DNA of 64,000 bases from Pseudogemmobacter lacusdianii (GTDB taxonomy: Bacteria > Pseudomonadota > Alphaproteobacteria > Rhodobacterales > Rhodobacteraceae), in the NCBI RefSeq assembly GCF_030848395.1, contig NZ_JAVDBT010000012.1, positions 1 through 64,000 of the forward strand, given 5' to 3'. Within the stretch, counting starts at the first letter, position 1. Every line of letters starts with the position of its first letter. The translations under genes were made by a program, and so were the position numbers. The notes beneath the pieces are model-generated. The model was not told where the DNA came from. It did no database searches and worked only from the letters and a program-made list of their open reading frames with translations. Of the stretch, positions 16,466 to 25,784 are shown piece after piece.

Positions 16466-18862
16466 ATGACGTATAAGCCAGCTGCCACCCCCTTGGCCCC
16501 TGATGCGCCCAAAGCCTCTCCTGCGCTGAACACAGCCCAACCCGAAACAGACCGCAGCCAGATTGGCACCACCGCGACCGCCCCCACGGCCAGCCATGCC
16601 ATGGCGCCTTATACGTTGGATCAGGTGGCGGCCTATCTGACCCACAGCTATTGGGGCCTCGACGGTGGGCAAGCGCGCTCTTTCACGCTCGATGGCAGCC
16701 GCACGATCACCTATGACGCCAGCCGGTTGACCCCGGCCGCACGCAATATAGCGGAATATGCCTTGGCCAGCTGGGCAAGCGCCACCGGTATCACCTTTGT
16801 CGATGTCGGCGTGACCCCCACCTTATTCACCGAAACCACCGATGTTGGGGCGACCACAGGCTCCGCCACCACGATCGGTACCAATACAATCGTCTCCGCC
16901 GGCATCGGCGCGGTCGGCGATGTCGACCTTTACCGCGTCACGCTCACGGCAGGGCAAACCTATTCCATTTCAATGACGCATACTGCGGGCAGCCAGACCG
17001 ATTCCTATCTGCGGGTGCTGAACGCCTCGGGCACCGAGCTGCGCTTTGCTGACAGCCAAGAAAGCCGGCGCGCCGGGGAATATATCACCTTCACCGCCCC
17101 CACCAGCGGCACCTATTTCGTCGAAGCCTCAAGCTTTAACGAGTATCTCAGGGGCGGATATGAGCTGTCGATCCAGCCCGTCGCCCAAATCACCTTCAAC
17201 GATGCAGATTCGCTTGGCGCCTATTCCATGTCCGAGATGACCGGCACCCGCCTGCTGCGCTCGCTGGTCAACATCCCCGACACTTGGGATGCGCATAATT
17301 TGAACGGCTATATGCTGCAAACCTACATCCATGAGATTGGCCATGCTTTGGGCCTGGGCCATGCTGGTCCTTATGATGGCGGGGCGACATGGGGCACCCA
17401 TAACGCCTACGACAATGACAGCTGGTCAACCACGGTGATGTCCTATTTTAACCAAGAGGATAACCCGCTGGACCCCGCCGGCTTGGCCTATCTTGCCACT
17501 ATCATGCCAGCTGATGTGATCGCCATTCAAAGCCTTTATGGCACCGGCCCCGGCCATCAGATGGGTGCCACCGTTTGGGGCCCCGGAGGCAACCACAGCC
17601 ACGCGCCTTTCCAGACCCTGCTCAATATGTGGGGCGGACGAACCCCGGCTGATTCCAGCATCTATAACGGCGAACCTTTGGCCTTTATGATCTACGACAG
17701 CGGCGGACAGGACACGCTGAATGTCTCGGCCTTCAGCCAAGACCAGATCATCGACATGAACCCGTTGGCGCGGTCAAACATTGGCGGGCTGATCGGAAAT
17801 GTGGTGATCGCGCGCGGCACCACACTGGAGCATGTCACCTCAGGCGCGGGCAATGACCGGATCACCGGCAATGAGCTGGCCAATCTGATCGCCGCCGGGG
17901 CGGGCCATGACACGCTTTACGGTGGCGCCGGCAATGATGCCTTGGGCGGCGGCACAGGCATTGATGTTATGTATGGCGGCTTGGGAAATGACATCTTCTA
18001 TATCGATGTCATCGAGGATCAGGCGATCGAGTTGCCGGGCCAAGGCAGCTCGGACAATATTTATACGATCCTTGGTACCTACTCACTGATGGAGCTGCCC
18101 AATATCGAGTTCCTGACCGGGATCTCGCCCACTTTGGGCCACACGCTGATTGGTAACAATATCAACAACATCATTGCCGGAAATCACCGCGCCGATCAGA
18201 TCTACGGCGGTCTGGGCAATGACACGCTCTATGGGTTGGACGGCAACGACCACCTCTATGGTGACGCCGGGATCGACTATATGTTTGGCGGTCTCGGCGA
18301 TGATACTTTCTATATCGACAGCCACCTCGAAACCATTGTCGAGCTGGCGGGCGAAGGCACTGACACAGTGGTCAGCAGCGCGCCGGCATTCAGCCTGAAT
18401 TGGTTTGCCAATCTTGAGCATTTGACCGGGGCGCTGAACACTGGGCAACTGCTGGTCGGCAATGCGGTGGGCAACCGGATCACTGGCGGGGCGGGCAATG
18501 ATGTGCTGATGGGCTCCTTCGGCAAAGACACATTGATCGGCGGTGCTGGGGCCGATCAGTTTGAGTTCAACACGGCCCTCGGCATCAATAATGTCGATAC
18601 GATTGTCGATTTTTCGCCCGCCGATGACACGATTGCCATCGACAATGTCATCTTCCTCGCCCTGACAAAGACCGGGCCACTGGCGGCCAATCAATTTGTC
18701 ACCGGCACCGCCGCCACGGCTGCGACGCATCGGATCATCCACGATGCGAATACGGGTCAGATCTTCTACGACCGCGATGGCACAGGCGCAGCAGCGAAGG
18801 TGCTCTTTGCCACAGTGACCCCCGGCCTCGCCCTGACCGCAGCCGATTTCTTGGTGACCTGA
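16466..18862 (+). CDS. Serralysin-like RTX metalloprotease with an inserted PPC-type domain
   Basis: A 798-residue secreted zinc protease (GTG at 16463 is an alternative start). The zinc motif HEIGHALGLGH is near residues 289-299 and the Met-turn VMSYF near 325, as in M10B peptidases. Residues about 125-240 look like a bacterial pre-peptidase C-terminal (PPC) sandwich (GDVDLYRVTLTAGQTYSISM), placed between two strands of the catalytic domain. From about residue 470 there are calcium-binding RTX nonapeptides (GGAGNDALGGGTG, GGLGNDTLYGLDGND, GGAGNDVLMGSFG). There is no Sec signal, so type I export through the C-terminus is expected; no transporter gene is in the window. Confidence 0.88.
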   Translation: MTYKPAATPLAPDAPKASPALNTAQPETDRSQIGTTATAPTASHAMAPYTLDQVAAYLTHSYWGLDGGQARSFTLDGSRTITYDASRLTPAARNIAEYALASWASATGITFVDVGVTPTLFTETTDVGATTGSATTIGTNTIVSAGIGAVGDVDLYRVTLTAGQTYSISMTHTAGSQTDSYLRVLNASGTELRFADSQESRRAGEYITFTAPTSGTYFVEASSFNEYLRGGYELSIQPVAQITFNDADSLGAYSMSEMTGTRLLRSLVNIPDTWDAHNLNGYMLQTYIHEIGHALGLGHAGPYDGGATWGTHNAYDNDSWSTTVMSYFNQEDNPLDPAGLAYLATIMPADVIAIQSLYGTGPGHQMGATVWGPGGNHSHAPFQTLLNMWGGRTPADSSIYNGEPLAFMIYDSGGQDTLNVSAFSQDQIIDMNPLARSNIGGLIGNVVIARGTTLEHVTSGAGNDRITGNELANLIAAGAGHDTLYGGAGNDALGGGTGIDVMYGGLGNDIFYIDVIEDQAIELPGQGSSDNIYTILGTYSLMELPNIEFLTGISPTLGHTLIGNNINNIIAGNHRADQIYGGLGNDTLYGLDGNDHLYGDAGIDYMFGGLGDDTFYIDSHLETIVELAGEGTDTVVSSAPAFSLNWFANLEHLTGALNTGQLLVGNAVGNRITGGAGNDVLMGSFGKDTLIGGAGADQFEFNTALGINNVDTIVDFSPADDTIAIDNVIFLALTKTGPLAANQFVTGTAATAATHRIIHDANTGQIFYDRDGTGAAAKVLFATVTPGLALTAADFLVT

Positions 18863-18958
18863 GGCCTGCCCCAGCTTTGCTCCGCGTAAAGCCGCGGGCC
18901 TATGCACATAGCATGCCGCTCTCTATACTGGCGCTTCCGCTTCAGGGTAGGGCCAGCC

Positions 18959-19888
18959 GTGACTTCAATTGTCATCCTAATGGCCGTGTACAACGGCGCC
19001 CGCTTTTTGCAAGCCCAGCTCGACAGTATCGCGTCGCAAAGCCATCAAGACTGGCGGCTCTTGGCCTCGGACGATGGCTCGACCGATGCCTCGCCAGACC
19101 TATTGCAAGCCTTCGCGGCCAAGTGGCCTGCGGGGCAAGTCACCCTTTTGCGCGGCCCGCATTCTGGCGCCGTGGCTAATTTCCGCTTCCTGATCCAGCA
19201 AGCGGCCCAACACGGCGCGGGCGTGCGCGCCTCCTTAGCCTTTTGCGATCAAGATGATGTCTGGCAGAGCAACCATTTGGCGCAAAAGCTGGACCTGGCC
19301 CCGGCAACCCCCCGCCCGATCCTTGCCGGCGGCCGAATGGTCTATGTCGATGCCGCGCTCCAACCCCTAGGTCTTAGTCCCTTGCCGCAACGCGCTCCGG
19401 ATTTCGGCAATGCGCTGGTGCAAAATGTGCTCAGCGGCAATACGATGCTGATGAACCCCGCCGCAGCCGCCCTTCTCATCGCGGCCGAGGCCGAGGCGGG
19501 CCCCTTCGTTCTGCATGATTGGTGGGCCTATCAGCTCCTCAGCGGCGCCGGAGCTCAGATTGCCTTCGATCCCGAGCCAACGGTGCTTTATCGCCAACAT
19601 GGCAGCAATTTGGTGGGCGCAAACAGCGGGATCGCCGCCCTGCCCCAAAGGTTAAGACGCCACCTCAGCGGCGCCCATGCGCGATGGCACCGGCTGAATG
19701 CCAGCGCCCTAGCCGCCTCCGCACATCGGCTTGAGAGGCAGAACAGGTTGAAACTACAGGCGTTTCAGCAAGCCCAGATGTCACGGGGCCTGCAACGTCT
19801 ACGCCTTCTGCAGCAGGCGGGGGTCTGGCACCAATCGCGCAAAGCCACTTTGGCCTTCTGGATATCGGCCCTTCTGGGCCTGTCGTAA
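18959..19888 (+). CDS. Family 2 glycosyltransferase (paralogue A)
   Basis: A 309-residue cytoplasmic GT2. The GT-A fold is shown by IVILMAVYNGARFL, SDDGSTDAS, and the acidic FCDQDDVW that stands in for DxD. The motif HDWWAYQLLSGAGAQ is followed by LYRQHGSNLVG. It starts at GTG 18959, with an AGGG Shine-Dalgarno; the frame is open upstream but without a good start. It is a clear paralogue of the protein at 39811-40725. The acceptor and donor are unknown; it is probably involved in surface glycan synthesis. Confidence 0.85.
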   Translation: MTSIVILMAVYNGARFLQAQLDSIASQSHQDWRLLASDDGSTDASPDLLQAFAAKWPAGQVTLLRGPHSGAVANFRFLIQQAAQHGAGVRASLAFCDQDDVWQSNHLAQKLDLAPATPRPILAGGRMVYVDAALQPLGLSPLPQRAPDFGNALVQNVLSGNTMLMNPAAAALLIAAEAEAGPFVLHDWWAYQLLSGAGAQIAFDPEPTVLYRQHGSNLVGANSGIAALPQRLRRHLSGAHARWHRLNASALAASAHRLERQNRLKLQAFQQAQMSRGLQRLRLLQQAGVWHQSRKATLAFWISALLGLS

Positions 19889-19890
19889 TC

Positions 19891-20808
19891 CTATTTCGTC
19901 GCGTGGAACATCGGCAGGGCTCCACCGAGATACCCCCCCTCCCACGACCAATAAAAAAGACAACGGGCATCGCGGAAGCCAGCCAAGCGCAGCTCGTCCA
20001 GAATGTCCCAACCAAAGTGATAAAAGCACAGCACCCCGTCGCGCGACAGCGGATCGCCGTGATATTCGGGTTCCAGCAGATGCTCGATGCCGCCCCCGTC
20101 TTTCAAGCGCGCCCTCACCAAAGTTTGCGGCAGATCGGCGCGAAAGGGGAAGGTCGCCAAGAGATGCCCGCCGGGCTTCAGCACCCGAAACATCTCACGC
20201 AAGCCAGCGCGGTAATCGGGCACATGCTCCATCACCTCAAAAGTGCCTATGATATCAAAGCTTTCATCCGCAAAGCTTAGCGCGGTCACATCCTCATGCC
20301 GCAAGCCTGCGCCATTGCGCCCCCCGGACAACGTCCCGTCTTGCAGATATTCGCTGCCGACAAGACCTTTGCACAAGGGTTGCAACAAGCCAAAGAGCGG
20401 CGTCGTCTGTTCGGTTAGGTAACAGGCTGAGTTGGCATTCAGCCCGCAACTGGCAAAAAGGTAATGCATCGCGCCGCGCAGCCGCGGGTTCAAAGCGCAA
20501 TGGCCACAGACCAACCGCTCGCGCCAAACCGGCTCACGCGAGCCATCATCATGGGTGTAATAGATTGCCCAATCGCAGCTGAACTCCGTATCCAAGCCGC
20601 AAAGATCGCAATGGCCGGGGTAGCGCACCGGATCACCGCCGCTGCGGCCAAGCTCCATCTCACGCGCACGACGCTGCATGAATTCGGGCCCCAATTCGGC
20701 CGATGCCTCTTGGAAGTCGGCATAGGTACGGAAGGACAGCGCCTTAAGTGCGGGCAAAGACCCCGCCCCGGATTGCGAAAGGAATTCAAGCCTTTGGCTA
20801 ACGCCCAT
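19891..20808 (-). CDS. Class I SAM-dependent methyltransferase with zinc-knuckle segment
   Basis: A 305-residue protein. Residues 60-110 contain two cysteine pairs (HCDLCG and VCGHC) likely to bind zinc. The following Rossmann-type methyltransferase core has ADESFDIIGTFEVMEHVPD and a FRVLKPGGHLLATFPF segment typical of methyltransferase type 11. The ATG at 20808 overlaps the 3' end of the sulfotransferase gene by 11 bp, so both are probably in one transcript. An upstream in-frame ATG at 20874 would overlap more deeply. The substrate may be the same glycan. Confidence 0.82.
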   Translation of the reverse strand: MGVSQRLEFLSQSGAGSLPALKALSFRTYADFQEASAELGPEFMQRRAREMELGRSGGDPVRYPGHCDLCGLDTEFSCDWAIYYTHDDGSREPVWRERLVCGHCALNPRLRGAMHYLFASCGLNANSACYLTEQTTPLFGLLQPLCKGLVGSEYLQDGTLSGGRNGAGLRHEDVTALSFADESFDIIGTFEVMEHVPDYRAGLREMFRVLKPGGHLLATFPFRADLPQTLVRARLKDGGGIEHLLEPEYHGDPLSRDGVLCFYHFGWDILDELRLAGFRDARCLFYWSWEGGYLGGALPMFHATK

Positions 20809-23233
20809 CGCCGGACCTTTCTTGAACTTGGCGATTGAATGCCGCGACCAATTGCGAAATCTCGTTCTCGCCAAACCCGACAGTCAGCCCGCCGTTCGAG
20901 CAGAGATCCCCGCCCATCGAGGCCCGAGCAATCCGCGCGCCGCCCGCTTCGACTCTGAGCTTGAAACCGCGGGTCTGGCCCTCGAAGGGGCGGATCAGCC
21001 GAGGCAGAACCCCCAACGCATCCTTCGTGAAGTCTGCTGCTTGATATTGGCGCCGCAAATCTCCCCCCAAATCGACGGTCAGCACAGCTTCGGGATCCAG
21101 CGCCGCCTCGATCACGATCCAGCCGTCCTTCACCCAAGGCGAATAATGCCGAATGTTGCTACCGCTTAGGCTACTGCCCGCCGCCATCATCACCTGCCGC
21201 GCAGGTGCGGGCAGCCCCTCCTCCTGCACCTCCACCAGCCTCGCGTTGCCTTCCACGCTCCAACCCTCAAGCCCCAAGCGGAAGCTGCAATTCGAGATGA
21301 TATCGGTCATGTAATCGACGAAACTCCAGGTGGCGTAGCCCACAGTTCGCGCATCAAACCAATCGACCATCATGCCCAAAAATCTTTTGATTTCCGAAGC
21401 TTCCAACGGTTCAAACTGGCTGAACACCTTCTCACGCATCACAAAATTGAACTGATCGACAAAGGCTTTGCTGAAAGGCGCCACCTGCCGCGTGTGCATA
21501 TGGGCCCGCTCCATCCCCTCGACCGCCTGTTCCGCAGTCCGAGGCGTCGGGCCAATCATCATATAAGTGCCGAAATAGGTGCCAAGCACATCCGTGTCTG
21601 GCTCAATCATCTGTTTGTGGTGGATATAGGGATGCATGGTGCCAGTGGCGTCATAGACCGGAGTGTGATCGACACGAACCTCCAAGGTCACCGGCGGAAA
21701 AACCTTCTTTATCATATACATGAACTCGACATAGCAGTCGTCGATATGCTCAAGATATCCAATCAGATCGGGGTCTTTCAGATCTGGTATCCCCTTGGCG
21801 CCCCCCCGGTAGCCGATCTCTTTCGCCATCAGCGCTTTGCGTTCAGGCGGCTCCTTGGTGGCCAGATTGATCGGGTTTGAGATCAGATCTTCCCAAGTGG
21901 TGAACCCCATCAAGAACAACGGGTCATCCTTCACCATCTGCCAAAGCTCGGCCAAAATAGTCAGGTAGTTTTGCTGGATTGGGCCCGGAGAGATCAGCGA
22001 GAACAGGTGATGCCCCCGATGCTCATCCACCGGATATCCCTCCCAGCCGTAGCCGATCCGATAGGCATAGGTCAGGCCCATGCTGCGGATCCGGCCCAGA
22101 AGAAAGGTCAAGTCCTTCAAAAACTGCGCATAATCCGCCGGGCGCTTGCGCTTCAACAGCTCAAGCCCGGCAGGGATCAGAAGAATAACCGTGTTGTAAC
22201 CATTATCGCGCAGCGCGTGCAGCAGCCGGTCTGCCAATTCGGGGCGAAAACTGTCCCAGACATTCACCGGCCAAGCATCGCCATAATAATAGCTCCCGCG
22301 GATCTTCGTGATCCCAGCGCGCTGCAAGCGTTGGCTGATGAGCTCTCGGTGGCTCAGTGCGCTCTGCTCCGTTTCGGCCGGCAAATACTGACCGCCCCAC
22401 ATCAACTTCGCATAATCAGCTGCTTCGTCCTTCTTCCGCGCAGACCGCGCCCCCTTTTCCACCACCGCCGAGGCAGAAAAGCGTTGAGCGTTCTTGCGAA
22501 AATGCGCCACGGCTTGATGATAAAGCTGTGTATCCACCCCATGCGCGTCATAAAGGATCGCCAACTCTTTGCGCGACAGTTGCGAGCGATCAAAGAGCTT
22601 GCGGAACTTGCCGCTGTCGCGCAGCCGCGGCAAGTTTGCCAGATCACAGCTTATGTTGAACTGGTCGCGGAAAAGCTCCATCCCCTCTGAGAAGAGCTCG
22701 GTCACGCCGACAAAGGCAAAATCATCTAAGCTTCGCCCGCTAAAGTAGCGAGACTGCTCATCTTGGATGAACTTTAACTTGGCGAAGGTTAAGAAATCCA
22801 TCTGACCGTAATGCACATGCCGCCAAAGCATGTGATCGGGAAACCGATAGTTCGACCAAAAATTGTACCATGAAATCAACCGGTCAATTGGGTCGCGCAT
22901 CCAAGTGACATATGTGGCATCCCCCACATCGGCATATTTCTCCAGCCGAAAATGCCCATGTATGCAAAATGCATCACCGCCGCCGATCAGCCGGTTCACC
23001 TCTTCACGCGGCAGATCATAATCCAAAACCAGCCGGGCGCCGAACTCCTGCCCCAGAACGGTTTGAAACGTCGTACCGCCGGTCTTTGGAATATGCACAG
23101 AAAACATGCGCTGCTGAGGCTCCCAGTATGCGGCAATATTACGGGCCAAAGCCCGAGAACGGCGCTCAACCATTCGCCCCGCAGTGCGGATCTTTCTCAG
23201 TCCGACCTTCGCGCCTTGCGTAGAAATGACCAT
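20798..23233 (-). CDS. Sulfotransferase fused to a TIM-barrel/CBM-like C-terminus
   Basis: An 811-residue protein. Residues about 43-260 are a PAPS-dependent sulfotransferase: the 5'-phosphosulfate loop HIPKTGGTTF (48-57) and the 3'-phosphate site MRDPIDRLISWYNF (112-125). Residues about 300-650 look like a (beta/alpha)8 glycoside-hydrolase-type barrel (ITKIRGSYYYGDAWPVN, MGFTTWEDL with E448, GYATWSFVDYM). Residues about 648-790 resemble a carbohydrate-binding jelly roll (NCSFRLGLEGWSVEGN). There is no signal peptide, so the barrel would face the cytoplasm or act before export. The fusion is unusual; the C-terminal assignment is by pattern only. The sulfotransferase part is firm. Confidence 0.75.
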   Translation of the reverse strand: MVISTQGAKVGLRKIRTAGRMVERRSRALARNIAAYWEPQQRMFSVHIPKTGGTTFQTVLGQEFGARLVLDYDLPREEVNRLIGGGDAFCIHGHFRLEKYADVGDATYVTWMRDPIDRLISWYNFWSNYRFPDHMLWRHVHYGQMDFLTFAKLKFIQDEQSRYFSGRSLDDFAFVGVTELFSEGMELFRDQFNISCDLANLPRLRDSGKFRKLFDRSQLSRKELAILYDAHGVDTQLYHQAVAHFRKNAQRFSASAVVEKGARSARKKDEAADYAKLMWGGQYLPAETEQSALSHRELISQRLQRAGITKIRGSYYYGDAWPVNVWDSFRPELADRLLHALRDNGYNTVILLIPAGLELLKRKRPADYAQFLKDLTFLLGRIRSMGLTYAYRIGYGWEGYPVDEHRGHHLFSLISPGPIQQNYLTILAELWQMVKDDPLFLMGFTTWEDLISNPINLATKEPPERKALMAKEIGYRGGAKGIPDLKDPDLIGYLEHIDDCYVEFMYMIKKVFPPVTLEVRVDHTPVYDATGTMHPYIHHKQMIEPDTDVLGTYFGTYMMIGPTPRTAEQAVEGMERAHMHTRQVAPFSKAFVDQFNFVMREKVFSQFEPLEASEIKRFLGMMVDWFDARTVGYATWSFVDYMTDIISNCSFRLGLEGWSVEGNARLVEVQEEGLPAPARQVMMAAGSSLSGSNIRHYSPWVKDGWIVIEAALDPEAVLTVDLGGDLRRQYQAADFTKDALGVLPRLIRPFEGQTRGFKLRVEAGGARIARASMGGDLCSNGGLTVGFGENEISQLVAAFNRQVQERSGDGR

Positions 23234-23308
23234 TAGATTCTTTCAATATTTAAGTCATCACACGGAGAATATGCGCAAGGGGGCTGGCATCCTGACACAT
23301 GCGCAGCC

Positions 23309-23986
23309 TTAAACCCTTTTAAGATAACCTTCTGGATTCCAAGTGACATTATGGCCGAATGTGTCACACCGGTTTCGATCTACTTTATAGTCATCTCCCC
23401 GCTCGGCCAAAAACACTTGCAGCGCCGCCAGCGGCCCACCGTCATATTCATCGGCCCAGCCCAGCTCAACAAGGCTGCCATCCTCGACAATCAAATAGTC
23501 ACCGGACTGCATCGCCTGATCAACAAAGCGCAGCACTGCCAACACATGGCCAGCCATATGAGAGGCATCATCAATCACCAAAAGAGGTTTAGGCAAGGCC
23601 CGCAAATCGGCCAGCCCGATATGGGCCGCAGGATCTGCAACATCGCAGAATCCAAAAACAATCCGTGAATCCTCCAGATCATTAACCGGAGAAATATCCA
23701 GCGAATAAATCTTAAAATCTTCCACACCGAATGCCGTTAACTGATCGGCAAACCATAGGGCGCTTCCGCCGCGGTTAGACCCAAACTCCAAGACAGTCCG
23801 CGGTCTCAATTCCCACAGAATCTGGCCGTAAATGGCAAGATCCATTGGACATTTCCAAGTTGGCCGCCCCCGATAGCTCCATGACATGATGCCCTTTTGC
23901 ATCCCGACGATCACGGGGCGGGGCAATGCCATTTCACCAAAGACCTGTTGCAAGACCATTGAGCGATCCGATAATAAATTTGCCAA
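23309..23986 (-). CDS. CmcI-type methyltransferase/hydroxylase
   Basis: A 225-residue class I methyltransferase fold of the CmcI (cephalosporin hydroxylase / rhamnosyl O-methyltransferase) family. The SAM motif is TVLEFGSNRGGSALWFAD, with IYSLDIS after strand 2 and the acidic LLVIDDASHMAGHV. In mycobacteria relatives methylate rhamnose on glycolipids, so a sugar O-methyltransferase is likely. TTG at 23986 has AAAGGA too close; ATG at 23959 is the alternative. It precedes the sulfotransferase gene on the same strand after a 75-bp gap. Confidence 0.83.
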   Translation of the reverse strand: MANLLSDRSMVLQQVFGEMALPRPVIVGMQKGIMSWSYRGRPTWKCPMDLAIYGQILWELRPRTVLEFGSNRGGSALWFADQLTAFGVEDFKIYSLDISPVNDLEDSRIVFGFCDVADPAAHIGLADLRALPKPLLVIDDASHMAGHVLAVLRFVDQAMQSGDYLIVEDGSLVELGWADEYDGGPLAALQVFLAERGDDYKVDRNRCDTFGHNVTWNPEGYLKRV

Positions 23987-24089
23987 ATCCTTTGCTACCC
24001 CAGCACAGCCATGCTTTCAATCTTAGACTGATGGATAGCTAAAAGTTGCGGCAATTACCTATTATCAAAACTTTAACAAAGGGATAAAT

Positions 24090-24830
24090 ATGTCCGCCGC
24101 AAAGCTGTACGTTGATTTACTGATCCGCACGATTGCCAACACCATTTACGGTGACCGGCCACAGGACCCTTGGTCTGACGCCAGTTATAATGAGAGCATT
24201 CGCAGCGAAGGCCGTGATTGGCCATCGCAAGCGCATTCGATGGTTGGGGTGAAACGGCTTGAAAACCTGCGTATGCTGACCGAGCGAGCGCTCGCTCGTG
24301 GAATTCCTGGAGATCTGATTGAGACCGGCGTCTGGCGCGGCGGAGCTTGCATTCTGATGCGTGGGATTCTCGCTGCACATGGGGTGAAAGACCGGAAAGT
24401 GGTGGTGGCGGACAGCTTTGACGGCCTGCCACCTCCCAACCCAAAGAGTTTCCCGCAGGACCGCGATGACACCCACCACACCTTCCGCCAGCTCGCCATT
24501 CCCCTTGAGCAGGTGAAGACCAACTTCGCAGCTTATGACCTTTTAGACGCGCAGGTAGAGTTTCTGAAAGGATGGTTCCGCGACACGCTGCCCGGGCAAA
24601 GGGGACGAAAATGGGCGCTCATCCGGTTGGATGGGGATATGTATGAATCAACACTGAACGGCCTAGAAAACCTTTATGATAGCCTCTCGCCCGGAGGCTT
24701 TATCATTGTTGATGACTACGGTGCGATTGCCGCTTGCCGCCAGGCGGTGGATGAGTTTCGCGCCAAGCACCACATTGACGCGCCAATGACCAGCGTAGAT
24801 TGGACCGGGATCTGGTGGCAAAAACCGTAG
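24090..24830 (+). CDS. TylF/MycF-type O-methyltransferase
   Basis: A 246-residue member of the macrocin O-methyltransferase (TylF) family. The SAM-binding motif is GDLIETGVWRGGACILMR, followed by VVADSFDGLPPPN, and the metal-binding aspartates are in IRLDGDMYEST and FIIVDDYG. Such enzymes methylate sugar hydroxyls. It is transcribed divergently from the CmcI-type gene across a 103-bp AT-rich gap and converges with the next TylF-like gene after 21 bp. The target is probably a sugar in the local glycan. Confidence 0.88.
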   Translation: MSAAKLYVDLLIRTIANTIYGDRPQDPWSDASYNESIRSEGRDWPSQAHSMVGVKRLENLRMLTERALARGIPGDLIETGVWRGGACILMRGILAAHGVKDRKVVVADSFDGLPPPNPKSFPQDRDDTHHTFRQLAIPLEQVKTNFAAYDLLDAQVEFLKGWFRDTLPGQRGRKWALIRLDGDMYESTLNGLENLYDSLSPGGFIIVDDYGAIAACRQAVDEFRAKHHIDAPMTSVDWTGIWWQKP

Positions 24831-24851
24831 GAGCACCCGCAATCTAAACCC

Positions 24852-25610
24852 TTATAAAACCGAAACTTTCGGATCCAGATTGCGATAAACCAGATGCGGA
24901 TAGGCCTGCTCGGCAAAGCGACCATCGCGCTGGATCAACAGCTCTTCGACCGCCTCCATTGCGCCAATGCAGCTGCCATAAAGCGCATCATCAAAGACCC
25001 AATAGCCACCCGGGACCATCGTCGAACGCGTGCAATCATAGCTGTATTTTACCGCAGAGTAGATATCGCAATCCACATGGTTCAAGCGAATCGCCCCGAT
25101 CTCAGGCTGCATAGAGGGCCAGCTGTCCTCAAAAAGTCCCTTCACCAGCGTCAGATTATCTGCAAGCCCGTGTTTATCGGCCAACCGCTGGATTTCGTCC
25201 ATATTGGCATCCGAAAAATCCCCCTTGCGGTGGGCATCGCGCGCCGCGTCAGTCTCTGGCATGCCTTCAAATGTGTCAAAAGCGAACACTTTGGTTTGCG
25301 GAAACAGCTCTTTACAAACCTTCGCCATGAAAAGCGCACTCCCACCGCGATAAGAGCCAAACTCAACAATATGACCGGGGGGCAAATCCCCAATAAAGAA
25401 CCGCAACAGGATGAAAATGTTCATCCTATTGTGCTCTGAGACGACCGATCGATCTCCCCCCGCCGCCAGAGCTGCACGGTAAAGCGAATCGCGCCGAACC
25501 TGCTCAGCCAAGTTGCTGAATTGCAGCCCCCACCCCCGCTGATACGCTGCCCGCATATTGCGCCCTCGATGCAATTCAGGCGCGCTCGTCAGCTCTGGCA
25601 AGATGATCAT
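24852..25610 (-). CDS. TylF-like class I methyltransferase
   Basis: A 252-residue methyltransferase. The motif HIVEFGSYRGGSALFMAK, the second-strand FAFDTFEGMPET and the metal-type acidic LNHVDCDIYSAVKYS and YWVFDDALYG mark it as TylF-like. It has no signal peptide. It faces the methyltransferase gene at 25785 across a 174-bp AT-rich gap that holds probable promoters. It is a different member of the family from its convergent neighbour, so the two may methylate different hydroxyls. Confidence 0.85.
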   Translation of the reverse strand: MIILPELTSAPELHRGRNMRAAYQRGWGLQFSNLAEQVRRDSLYRAALAAGGDRSVVSEHNRMNIFILLRFFIGDLPPGHIVEFGSYRGGSALFMAKVCKELFPQTKVFAFDTFEGMPETDAARDAHRKGDFSDANMDEIQRLADKHGLADNLTLVKGLFEDSWPSMQPEIGAIRLNHVDCDIYSAVKYSYDCTRSTMVPGGYWVFDDALYGSCIGAMEAVEELLIQRDGRFAEQAYPHLVYRNLDPKVSVL

Positions 25611-25638
25611 TCAAATGCACCCCATCCGCTCAACGAAC

Positions 25639-25668
25639 TTGATAAAACTACTTAGAGTTGTTTAGATA
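25639..25668 (+). promoter_or_regulatory. Candidate promoter in the divergent gap
   Basis: TTGATA (25639-25644) and TAGATA (25663-25668) are separated by 18 bp, reading towards the methyltransferase-heptose operon that begins at 25785. The 5' leader would be over 100 nt. The spacer is AT-rich, unlike the coding DNA around it. Confidence 0.3.
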
Positions 25669-25784
25669 TGCAACGAGATCCAAACATACAATGACCCGAA
25701 CGATTAAAGCCGCAACCTCAAAGCCGCCGCAGCGCCGATAGTTTAGAGTGAAATTAAAATTAACTATTACCCATCGAGGGACTT

